The notes beneath the pieces were generated by a model. It saw only the letters and a program-made list of their open reading frames with translations, was not told the origin of the DNA and did not search any database. From positions 1 through 20,941 of the forward strand of contig CAZGSG010000080.1 of NCBI GenBank assembly GCA_964528095.1: a stretch of DNA of 20,941 bases, given 5' to 3'. Within the stretch, counting starts at the first letter, position 1, and each line of letters begins with the position of its first letter. The stretch comes from CAZGSG01 sp964528095 (GTDB lineage Bacteria > Bacteroidota > Bacteroidia > Chitinophagales > Chitinophagaceae). Shown here piece after piece: positions 7,680 to 14,202 of this stretch. The position numbers and the translations under genes are program-made.

Positions 7680-8552
7680 ATGGCGACAACAGCAACAGCG
7701 CAGCAGACAAAATGGTGGAGTGGAGGTAAAAGCCCGTTCAACCTGGAGTACGGCAAATTAATGATGTGGTACTTTCTGATGAGTGATGCATTTACTTTCG
7801 GCGCATTCCTGATCTCTTACGGTTCCATTCGTTTCAGCCAGAATTTCTGGCCTGATCCCAACGTGGTCTTTAATGCATTTCCCGGAGCCGGACATGCTAA
7901 CCTTCCGCTGGCATTCGTGAGCGTAATGACCTTTATCCTGATCATCAGTTCAGTGACCATGGTACTGGGCGTACATGCCGGGCATAAAGGAGATAAAAAA
8001 GGCGTAATAAAATGGTTGTTCTGGACCATTATCGGAGGTTTGGCGTTCTTGGGATGCCAGGCATGGGAGTGGCATCACCTTATTACCGGTGAACACGCTG
8101 CACTGATAGACGGGCAAATACAAATGGTAGGTCAGACGACTACGGTTAATCCATGGGGTCAATTGGTAGATCCGGCTGTTGTTTCAGAAGCATTGAAGGC
8201 ATCTACAGTGGAGAATTTATCAAAAATCGTACACGAGCACGACCATTCACATACATTGGCACAACTGGCTGGCATGTCCAAAGATCAGTTGCTGGGCATG
8301 ATCAACGCTTCGGAATTGCATGTGCGTACAAACGGACCGGTGGCTTTTGGAGGATACTTTTATGGTATTACCGGGTTCCACGGATTCCACGTATTCTCCG
8401 GAGTGATCATCAATATAGTGATGTTGTTGATGGCCAAGTATAATGTATTTGAGAAAAAAGGACATTATCTCATGATTGAAAAAGCTGGACTTTACTGGCA
8501 CTTTGTGGACCTGGTTTGGGTATTCGTGTTCCTTTGTTTTTACCTGATCTAA
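7680..8552 (+). CDS. Cytochrome c oxidase subunit III, long paralog
   Basis: A 290-residue subunit III. It shares the C-terminal signature LYWHFVDLVWVFVFL and the GFHGFHVFSGV helix with its neighbour. The N-terminal half has WYFLMSDAFTFGAFL, a conserved subunit III helix. Between the WEWHHL helix end (about 134) and the VAFGGYFYGITGFHGFH segment (about 221) is an 80-residue hydrophilic insertion containing HEHDHSH (185-191) and a short helical AQLAGMSKDQLLGMINA stretch. The insertion replaces a short loop in typical subunit III and should lie outside the membrane. The ATG at 7680 has a weak purine-rich upstream sequence; the AATAG before it fits this phylum's A/T-rich ribosome entry. Confidence 0.94.
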   Translation: MATTATAQQTKWWSGGKSPFNLEYGKLMMWYFLMSDAFTFGAFLISYGSIRFSQNFWPDPNVVFNAFPGAGHANLPLAFVSVMTFILIISSVTMVLGVHAGHKGDKKGVIKWLFWTIIGGLAFLGCQAWEWHHLITGEHAALIDGQIQMVGQTTTVNPWGQLVDPAVVSEALKASTVENLSKIVHEHDHSHTLAQLAGMSKDQLLGMINASELHVRTNGPVAFGGYFYGITGFHGFHVFSGVIINIVMLLMAKYNVFEKKGHYLMIEKAGLYWHFVDLVWVFVFLCFYLI

Positions 8553-8561
8553 AGATCGCGT

Positions 8562-8596
8562 AGAACGGGCAAGCGTTGATAAAGCCCGGTAGTTCT
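8562..8596 (+). other. Hairpin after the second subunit III gene
   Basis: AGAAC-GGGC (8562-8570) pairs with GCCC (8584-8587) and GTTCT (8592-8596), with a four-base bulge on the 3' side. It is followed only by TTTAA, so termination would be partial at best. A second small stem, CCCG (8672-8675) with CGGG (8682-8685), lies further down the same 151-base gap before the subunit IV gene. Confidence 0.35.
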
Positions 8597-8703
8597 TTAA
8601 GTAGAGATTAATAAGATTGTTTAATAATCAAATTCATTGAGCGGGAAGTCTTAATGAATGTTATAAATCGCCCCGGTAAAACGGGAACCTGAAAATTATT
8701 ATT

Positions 8704-9165
8704 ATGGATCATTCGGCAACACCTTCGGAAATCACGTTTCATCATCATACTGATGATGCTGCGTTTAAAAAGAGAGTAAGGAACACGACTATTTTACTTT
8801 CTGTAGTGACCGTTATTGAACTTGCTATCGGTCTGGCTATCTATACTATCCATAAAGGCGAGAATCCAAGCCATTTACTGGTACTTATGTTCAAGGGACT
8901 GGTTTGTATCCTTACCCTTGCGAAAGCCTACTATATCGTTTCGGTGTTTATGCACCTGGGTGATGAGATCCGCAACATGATCATGACTATTGTAGTGCCC
9001 TTATTACTATTTGTATGGTTTATCCTCGCATTTATCCTGGACGGTAATTCATATAAGAACCTCCGTAATAAGTATGATAAACATTTTGAAGAAACTACTA
9101 TGCCGAAGGAACATAAGGCGCATGATGAAAAAACCGTTCCTTTACCCGCTCCCGGAAAACAATAA
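8704..9165 (+). CDS. Cytochrome c oxidase subunit IV (prokaryotic type)
   Basis: A 153-residue small membrane protein with three predicted helices (about 28-48, 57-80, 92-115) and the layout of the prokaryotic COX4 family: SHLLVLMFKGLVCILTLAKAYYIVSVFMHLGDEIRN, with the conserved VFMHL segment, followed by a helix ending FILDGNS. It probably stabilises the oxidase core. The N-terminus contains a short His cluster (FHHHTDD). The tail is charged and Pro-rich. It is the last gene of the block and is followed within 31 bases by a strong terminator. A 151-base gap with two hairpins separates it from subunit III, longer than most gaps in the operon. Confidence 0.9.
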   Translation: MDHSATPSEITFHHHTDDAAFKKRVRNTTILLSVVTVIELAIGLAIYTIHKGENPSHLLVLMFKGLVCILTLAKAYYIVSVFMHLGDEIRNMIMTIVVPLLLFVWFILAFILDGNSYKNLRNKYDKHFEETTMPKEHKAHDEKTVPLPAPGKQ

Positions 9166-9196
9166 GCGACTAAGAACTTTTTCAATAAAGAAAGCG

Positions 9197-9227
9197 ACCA
9201 CCGGCCAATGCCGGTGGTTTTGTTTTG
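9197..9227 (+). terminator. Intrinsic terminator of the act-cox operon
   Basis: ACCACCGG (9197-9204), loop CCAATG, CCGGTGGT (9211-9218), then TTTGTTTTG. Perfect 8-bp GC-rich stem with a T-rich tail, 31 bases after the subunit IV stop. It also argues against starting the next gene at the in-frame TTG at 9225, which lies in the tail. Confidence 0.85.
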
Positions 9228-9266
9228 TATCTTGCAGTCCTTTCCGGGATCTATAAATGGCAGAGA

Positions 9267-10064
9267 TTGAATAAGAAAGCATTTTATGCATTATTACTGG
9301 CGTTGTTCATACCACTGGTGTGCTATTTTGTGGTAAAGACGTATAGTGATTCAGCTATTGTAATGCCACGGCATTATCTTCCTGATACTGTTATCACCAG
9401 CACAAAGAAAGGAAAACCGGTCACAGACACCGTATGGCATAAGCTTGCTGATTTTACATTCACTAACCAGTTGGGAGAAAAGGTTTCCCTTAACCAGTTG
9501 CATGGGAAGATCATCGTTGCGGATTTCTTCTTTACACATTGTCCTACTATCTGTCCTGGTCTTACGCTAAATATGAAACAGCTGCAGGATTCGATAACGA
9601 ACGCCCGCAGGGTAGGAACAAAGACCCCCGATTTCCTTCATCTCTTGTCTTTCAGTATTGATCCTGAAAGGGATTCCGTGTCCCGGCTTAAACAATGGGC
9701 CGACCGGTTCCAGGTCAATCCTGACCAGTGGTGGCTATTGACCGGGGAGAAAAAGAAGATCTATGATATGGTGATCGATGAAATGAAAGTAGGCCTGGTA
9801 GATGGACATGGCATCGATACGAGTTTTATACACTCAGATTTTTTTGTACTGATTGATACCAATCGTCATATACGAGGATATTATCACGGTCTGGAAGATG
9901 AAGATCTCGCAAGATTATCTAACGATATTATTTTACTCACCATGGAAAAAGACCATAGCAAGAAAAGCTTTTTATCCGGTCAGTTACCGGTTATCGCTAT
10001 GGCATTTCTCGTAGCATTTATTGGAGTTGGAACCTTGTTATTGTTTTTAAAAAAAAGAAAATAA
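9267..10064 (+). CDS. SCO1/SenC family copper chaperone with extra C-terminal helix
   Basis: A thioredoxin-fold SCO protein that delivers copper to, or reduces, the CuA site of oxidase subunit II. The metal-binding CxxxC is C92-PTI-C96 (in FFFTHCPTICPG), and the partner His is H189 in SFIHSDFFVLID. An N-terminal membrane helix (4-23) anchors it. A second helix at the C-terminus (about 241-260, PVIAMAFLVAFIGVGTLLLF) is not part of the usual SCO fold. No ATG exists near the 5' end before the thioredoxin domain apart from M33, which would remove the anchor. The TTG at 9267 (265 residues) is preferred over the TTG at 9225, which overlaps the upstream terminator. The stop is one base before the next gene's ATG, so the two are probably translated together. 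Confidence 0.9.
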   Translation: MNKKAFYALLLALFIPLVCYFVVKTYSDSAIVMPRHYLPDTVITSTKKGKPVTDTVWHKLADFTFTNQLGEKVSLNQLHGKIIVADFFFTHCPTICPGLTLNMKQLQDSITNARRVGTKTPDFLHLLSFSIDPERDSVSRLKQWADRFQVNPDQWWLLTGEKKKIYDMVIDEMKVGLVDGHGIDTSFIHSDFFVLIDTNRHIRGYYHGLEDEDLARLSNDIILLTMEKDHSKKSFLSGQLPVIAMAFLVAFIGVGTLLLFLKKRK

Positions 10065-10065
10065 A

Positions 10066-10647
10066 ATGTTAGCGCCCGCCTGGAAAAAAAATGATCGTAA
10101 AGCAAGTTTGCTGATCATCATATTTTCAATAATTGTTTTTTCTGCTGTAGTCCTGTTGAGCCGCATAAAGCTGGATGTGAATCTCGGGTTTGATGTACAC
10201 CTGTTTGCGCTGGCCAATGCCATCATCAATTCAATAGTTACCGTATTACTTATTGCGGCATTAATGGCTGTTAAAGCCCGTAAATATGAACTGCATAAAA
10301 AGATCATGCTGACAGCAATGGTGCTGTCGATTCTTTTCCTCGTAAGTTATATTTCCCATCATTTATTTGCCGGGGATACAAAATTTGGGGATGTTGATCA
10401 CGATGGCATTGTAACTGAACTGGAAAAGGCCAATGCCGGTTCTGCGCGTACCATCTATTACATCATTCTTATTACCCATATTCCACTTGCCGGGCTTATT
10501 CTTCCCTTTATCTTATTTACAGCCTACCGCGGCCTGGTAGGAGAATACGCAACCCATCGCAAGCTGGCGAGGATCACCTGGCCTGTTTGGCTCTATGTGG
10601 CGATTACAGGAGTAGTGGTATACGTTATGATCAGTCCCTATTATTGA
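10066..10647 (+). CDS. DUF420 membrane protein (YozB/CtaM-like) with EF-hand-like loop
   Basis: A 193-residue protein with five hydrophobic segments in the DUF420 pattern: KLDVNLGFDVHLFALANAII-like entry, LHKKIMLTAMVLSILFLVSYISHHL, and IYYIILITHIPLAGLILPF, with conserved His residues (H77, H98-H99, H128 region) that could bind heme or metal. I recall that DUF420 proteins (B. subtilis YozB, S. aureus CtaM) support terminal oxidase assembly; the location after SCO agrees. A loop at 109-120, DVDHDGIVTELE, matches the EF-hand loop spacing DxDxDGxxxxxE and sits between two helices, probably outside the cell membrane. The gene starts one base after the SCO stop. The function in this organism is inferred, not shown. 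Confidence 0.85.
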   Translation: MLAPAWKKNDRKASLLIIIFSIIVFSAVVLLSRIKLDVNLGFDVHLFALANAIINSIVTVLLIAALMAVKARKYELHKKIMLTAMVLSILFLVSYISHHLFAGDTKFGDVDHDGIVTELEKANAGSARTIYYIILITHIPLAGLILPFILFTAYRGLVGEYATHRKLARITWPVWLYVAITGVVVYVMISPYY

Positions 10648-10862
10648 TAAAGTATTTAAAATCAAACACTTACTTTAAGACGGATATCAAAGATTTGCAT
10701 TTTCCCCAGCCTTTGGTATACTGGTATCTATCCCAGTCCCTCGCTCGTATTTCCCCGAAGTAATTTTTAATACCTGTTGGAACTTCCATCCATTTTTCCG
10801 CATTACCCTTTTCCCAAAAACACGATTTTCCGGTAAAATACCGGTAAAGCAGGTAAAAATCG

Positions 10863-10924
10863 GCTAGAATTTACACTTATTTCTAGTAGATATCGCATTG
10901 ATTACTAGGATAATTTCGGACTAG
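10863..10924 (+). promoter_or_regulatory. Cluster of four CTAG sites in a long spacer
   Basis: CTAG occurs at 10864, 10883, 10905 and 10921. The first two form a near-perfect inverted repeat (CTAGAAtT ... AtTTCTAG, 10864-10886). Together with the phased A-tracts downstream, this suggests a regulator-binding region for the secreted protein gene. The rest of the 409-base spacer (10648-11056) is AT-rich with no ORF, RNA or terminator that I can support; CCGGTAAA-like direct repeats lie near 10839-10860. Confidence 0.35.
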
Positions 10925-10958
10925 TATGAAAAAATACGGAAAAAATACCTGAAAATAC

Positions 10959-10989
10959 TTGCAAATACTACGTGTGGTTTTTACTTTTA
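10959..10989 (+). promoter_or_regulatory. Putative promoter of the T9SS-secreted protein gene
   Basis: TTGC (10959-10962), 19-base spacer, TACTTTTA (10982-10989). It approximates the Bacteroidota pattern TTTG-N19-TANNTTTG, giving a leader of about 60 bases. Phased A-tracts lie immediately upstream (10929-10965). Confidence 0.45.
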
Positions 10990-11056
10990 CATCGGCATCA
11001 AGCTTAATCCCTTTTTGTCTTTCGAATTTCTTTTAATCCCCTAATTGTACCCTAAA

Positions 11057-12556
11057 ATGAAAAGATTTCTACTCTTCGCGGCTATATGCCTATTTGTATC
11101 ACCTTTTGTAAACGCACAGGTTTGTACTCCCCAGGGAGACCAGTCTACATCCGGCACTAATGATGTTTGGATAGGTTATGTTTATAACGAAACCGACCTG
11201 GCTACTAACTATGCAGGTTTTGTAAACGAAGGTGTTGCCGGTAACCCAAATTTTGATCAGAGTTTTGGTGGAAGCAATACTGACTACGCTACAAACGGCT
11301 GTGATGTTCCTACTTCAACTTTCAGTGTTCGTTATAAACTGACCAAAACCTTCAATGGTACCTTCCAGTTCACTGTAGGTGGTGATGATGGTTTCAGAAT
11401 GAGCCTTGACGGCGGAGCTACCTGGGTGATCAATAGATGGAATGACCAGGGCTACACTACTGAAACTTACACCGGAGTTTTAAATGGCTCTTATGATATG
11501 GTCATTGAGTATTATGAAAATGGCGGTGACAACCGTATCAGTTTCCAGGTTCAGGCTACCTGTGTAGGTACAGGAGATCAGTCGGTTTATGGTACCAACA
11601 ATACCTGGAACGCGTATGTATATGACGGAATGAATTTTGAAACTTACAAAGGAATGGTAACTGTAGGTGGTCCTTTTGACCCTTCATTTGATGAGAACTT
11701 TGGTGGTGACAATGTAACATACAATACCAACAGCTGCTCTATTCAAACAGAAACATTCAGTGTAAGGTATCGCCTGAATAAAACGTTCGCTGCCGGTTCT
11801 TACACCTTTGTAATTGGTGGTGATGATGGATACCGTTTGAGCTTTGATGGTGGTCTTACATGGGTTGTTAATAACTGGAATGATCATAGTTATTCAGTTA
11901 GCAACTATACCGCGACATTGAGTGGTAATTATAATATAGTTCTTGAATACTATGAGAACATGATCAATAACCGCATCAGCTTCAACATGATTCAGCAAGC
12001 CGCATTGCCTATCAGCCTGGTTAGCTTCAGTGGTGTAGAAAGAAACGGTGACGCGGAATTGAACTGGCTTGTTTCTCCGGATAGCAATCCTGATTATTTT
12101 GAAATTGAAAGAAGCACAGACGGTAACTCATTTACCAAGATCGCTAAAGTAAAAGCGACTGCCAATAAAACTGCTTTCAACTATACGGACCTGGGCCTTA
12201 CTTCTGGAAAAACATTTTACAGAATGAAAATGACCGACCTGACTGGTAAAGTAACTTATTCTCAGGTGATCGGTATCAGGATGAACACTGTTAAAGCAGC
12301 AGGAGTAAATATCTACCCTACTATACTTACAGGATCAACATTGTTTCTTGAAACAAACAAAACAATTAACCAGGCAATACTTACTGTAACTGATGTAAAC
12401 GGTAAAACAATCAGCCAGAAGAACATTGGAAAGGTAGCTCAAGGTCAGATCACCAGCTTTAGCCCTTCTAACAGTAACCTCGCAAAAGGTATCTACTTTG
12501 TACAGGTGAGCGATAACAATGAAAAAGTAGACGTAAAACGTATCATCGTTCAATAA
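11057..12556 (+). CDS. Secreted protein with two PA14-like repeats and a T9SS sorting domain
   Basis: A 499-residue secreted protein. Signal peptide 1-21 (cleavage after VNA-Q). Two tandem repeats at about 27-165 and 173-312 share GDQS...GTN-W-YVY, FD-FGG, TFSVRY, GGDDG-R-S-DGG-TWV-N-WND, and EYYEN-NRISF. The GGDDG and EYYE motifs resemble the PA14 fold, which often binds glycans, so surface carbohydrate binding is a guess. A FN3-like linker (318-410, LPISLVSFSG...NYTDLG) precedes a type IX secretion C-terminal domain (415-499: VNIYPT, LAKGIYFVQVSD, KRIIVQ). The protein should pass the inner membrane by Sec and the outer membrane by the T9SS. The ATG at 11057 is chosen over a TTG four codons upstream because it starts a clean signal peptide. 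Confidence 0.88.
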   Translation: MKRFLLFAAICLFVSPFVNAQVCTPQGDQSTSGTNDVWIGYVYNETDLATNYAGFVNEGVAGNPNFDQSFGGSNTDYATNGCDVPTSTFSVRYKLTKTFNGTFQFTVGGDDGFRMSLDGGATWVINRWNDQGYTTETYTGVLNGSYDMVIEYYENGGDNRISFQVQATCVGTGDQSVYGTNNTWNAYVYDGMNFETYKGMVTVGGPFDPSFDENFGGDNVTYNTNSCSIQTETFSVRYRLNKTFAAGSYTFVIGGDDGYRLSFDGGLTWVVNNWNDHSYSVSNYTATLSGNYNIVLEYYENMINNRISFNMIQQAALPISLVSFSGVERNGDAELNWLVSPDSNPDYFEIERSTDGNSFTKIAKVKATANKTAFNYTDLGLTSGKTFYRMKMTDLTGKVTYSQVIGIRMNTVKAAGVNIYPTILTGSTLFLETNKTINQAILTVTDVNGKTISQKNIGKVAQGQITSFSPSNSNLAKGIYFVQVSDNNEKVDVKRIIVQ

Positions 12557-12588
12557 TAATAACTTCTTACCTTATCCACTTTATTAGC

Positions 12589-12619
12589 AAGGCTGACCTC
12601 AACGGTCAGCCTTTTTTAT
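12589..12619 (+). terminator. Intrinsic terminator after the T9SS-secreted protein gene
   Basis: AAGGCTGACC (12589-12598), loop TCAAC, GGTCAGCCTT (12604-12613), then TTTTATT. Perfect 10-bp stem, 32 bases after the stop. The minus-strand operon ends at 12646, so the same hairpin could help stop it, but no long T-run follows on that strand. Confidence 0.9.
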
Positions 12620-12645
12620 TATAGAAATACCGGGATATCAAATCA

Positions 12646-13050
12646 CTAAAACCCCAGTTCCTCTGAGGGGTCCCAGAACAGCTTCTTAAAATCAACGACG
12701 ATATCGTCCTTTACAAGAATACCTTCTTTCTTCAATCGCTTTTCCATTTCATCGGGTTTGCCAAAATGATGCTTGCCCGACAGCATGCCATTCCTGTTTA
12801 CAACACGATGCGCAGGAATAGCTGGGGTTACCTTACCTGCACCATTCATTGCCCAGCCCACCATCCTGGCAGAAAGTTTTGTACCAAGACAGGCGGCAAT
12901 GGCACCGTAAGAGGTTACCCTGCCTTTAGGGATTTGTTTTGCCACTTCATAAACCAGTTCAAAAAAATTTTCTTCCCTCTTGCCGGAAGGCTTTACCGTT
13001 TTTAGTTTGCCTGCTGATTTTTTTGCAGGCACTTTCTTTTTTGATGGCAT
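12646..13050 (-). CDS. Alkyltransferase-like protein (MGMT family, no active-site Cys)
   Basis: A 134-residue MGMT/Ogt-type DNA-binding domain. The usual PCHR active site reads P79-A80-H81-R82 (IPAHRVVNRNGMLSG), so the alkyl-accepting Cys is Ala and it cannot be a methyltransferase. The rest of the fold is present: IPKGRVTSYGAIA, the ARMVGWAMN helix with the base-flipping Arg (R62), and GKHHFG. Proteins of this type (ATLs: Atl1, YbaZ, and Thermus TTHA1564, which I recall also having Ala) bind O6-alkylguanine and pass it to nucleotide excision repair. Residues 1-27 form a Lys/Ala-rich tail, probably flexible and DNA-binding. It is last in the trmB operon and starts 13 bases after its neighbour. 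Confidence 0.92.
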   Translation of the reverse strand: MPSKKKVPAKKSAGKLKTVKPSGKREENFFELVYEVAKQIPKGRVTSYGAIAACLGTKLSARMVGWAMNGAGKVTPAIPAHRVVNRNGMLSGKHHFGKPDEMEKRLKKEGILVKDDIVVDFKKLFWDPSEELGF

Positions 13051-13063
13051 AGAGAATGATTAT

Positions 13064-13288
13064 TTAGATCTGGAAATTTTTATCACTGTTTGTTCCTGTT
13101 TTGTCCCGTGCCGCCGCTGCCGCTATTAGAGCCGACCGCTTTGGTTCGGGTACATTTTTATATTCATAAGGACAATGTTTGCATCCATTACCACAACAAT
13201 GCCCCCGGTCAAGATGGAACTTCGCTGTCAGTACCACAAAACCATCCTCATTCATATAATAATCGATGCCTTCAGTCCACTCCTTCAT
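13064..13288 (-). CDS. DUF5522 small Cys-rich protein
   Basis: A 74-residue protein with a compact Cys cluster: C31-C32-GNG-C36-KH-C39 in RGHCCGNGCKHCPYEYKN, preceded by DYYMNEDGFVVLTAKFHL. The pattern matches the DUF5522 family. Four Cys and nearby His residues suggest a metal site (zinc or Fe-S), but this is inference; no function is known to me. The C-terminal third is Ala/Lys-rich and probably disordered. The gene lies between trmB (15 bases upstream) and the ATL gene (13 bases downstream) on the minus strand, so all three are probably one transcript. Confidence 0.8.
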   Translation of the reverse strand: MKEWTEGIDYYMNEDGFVVLTAKFHLDRGHCCGNGCKHCPYEYKNVPEPKRSALIAAAAARDKTGTNSDKNFQI

Positions 13289-13303
13289 GTTTCAATAATT
13301 GTT

Positions 13304-13978
13304 TCAGTTCTTCGTCCTTTCCAGTCCTGGTAATTGAGCAGGAAGTGAAAAACGGAGATAATGGATCCTGTTGCTCCCGGCAATATCCAACGATTCATAA
13401 TGGGTCTTGATCTGCAGTTCAGGTGAAATTGTTTCCTGCTGGTATACATGATCATGATCTGTCTCTATTGTACAACCGTATAGGTCTATTACCGTTTTTG
13501 TAAATTGATAAAGATCGGGACTATCAGTTTTTAAATGGATCATGCCACCGGGCACAAGAAACTGTTGGTACAGGCGAAGAAATTTGGGATGCGTCAATCT
13601 TTTTTTTGCCTTGGACATTCGTAGCTGCGGGTCCGGAAAAGTGATCCAGATCTCTGCCACTTCCCTGGTAGAAAAGTAAGAAGCGATCTGGTCGATTTGT
13701 GTACGTAAAAAAGCAACATTCTGCAGGTTCTGCTGTAATGCTTTTTTCGCACCTACCCAGATCCGGTTTCCCTTCAGGTCTACTCCAATAAAATTTTTAT
13801 CAGTATATAGCTGACCCAGACCTACCGCATACTCCCCTTTTCCACAGGCAAGCTCAAGGATAATCGGTTGTGTATTTTTAAAAAAACCGCTCCACTGGCC
13901 AGCCATGTTTTCAGGAAACTGCAGCACATTTGAAAAACTATTTAGCTCTTCAAACCGTATTAATTTTTTATAACCCAT
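13304..13978 (-). CDS. trmB: tRNA (guanine-N7-)-methyltransferase
   Basis: A 224-residue SAM-dependent methyltransferase that forms m7G46 in tRNA variable loops. The SAM site is ELACGKGEYAVGL, with NFIGVDLKGNRIWVG as motif II. The TrmB-specific signature EIWITFPDPQ followed by KKRLTHPKFL is present, as is the C-terminal THYESLDIAGSNRIHYLRF. The length is within the family range. The ATG at 13978 (MGYKK) is preferred to the TTG at 13987 because it follows a good promoter closely and gives the usual N-terminus. It leads a three-gene minus-strand operon. Confidence 0.94.
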   Translation of the reverse strand: MGYKKLIRFEELNSFSNVLQFPENMAGQWSGFFKNTQPIILELACGKGEYAVGLGQLYTDKNFIGVDLKGNRIWVGAKKALQQNLQNVAFLRTQIDQIASYFSTREVAEIWITFPDPQLRMSKAKKRLTHPKFLRLYQQFLVPGGMIHLKTDSPDLYQFTKTVIDLYGCTIETDHDHVYQQETISPELQIKTHYESLDIAGSNRIHYLRFSLPAQLPGLERTKN

Positions 13979-13984
13979 GACAAA

Positions 13985-14014
13985 CAAAGGTAAAGCATGG
14001 TTTTTATTTTGAAA
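13985..14014 (-). promoter_or_regulatory. Putative promoter of the trmB operon (near-leaderless)
   Basis: On the minus strand: TTTC (14014-14011), 18-base spacer, TACCTTTG (13992-13985). The -7 box is an exact TANNTTTG, ending 6 bases before the trmB ATG. The transcript would have almost no 5' leader. Confidence 0.6.
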
Positions 14015-14103
14015 TATAGAACTTGAAATAGCTTAAGTAACTGGTTTGAGCAGATTGAATGTAAAACTGAAAACCACGATTTGCCAAATGATAAGGAGGC
14101 TAA

Positions 14104-14131
14104 TTTTGATTTTTTACTTTTGAATTTTGAC
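14104..14131 (+). repeat. Heptad repeat, single arm (copy 4)
   Basis: Four exact 7-base units: TTTTGAT (14104-14110), TTTTTAC (14111-14117), TTTTGAA (14118-14124), TTTTGAC (14125-14131). The left arm is not recognisable, so this may be a half element. It includes TACTTTTG, an exact TANNTTTG. Confidence 0.65.
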
Positions 14132-14202
14132 CCCCAATGGTATATCGTGGCATCTTGTTTGGATTAATACAGGAAACAAATTACTCATCTAAATTTAAGA
14201 TT

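Noticed and set aside
12766..13005. + strand ORF of 79 codons opposite the ATL gene
   Set aside because: It lies wholly inside a well-supported gene on the other strand, has no recognisable motif, and is a chance shadow.
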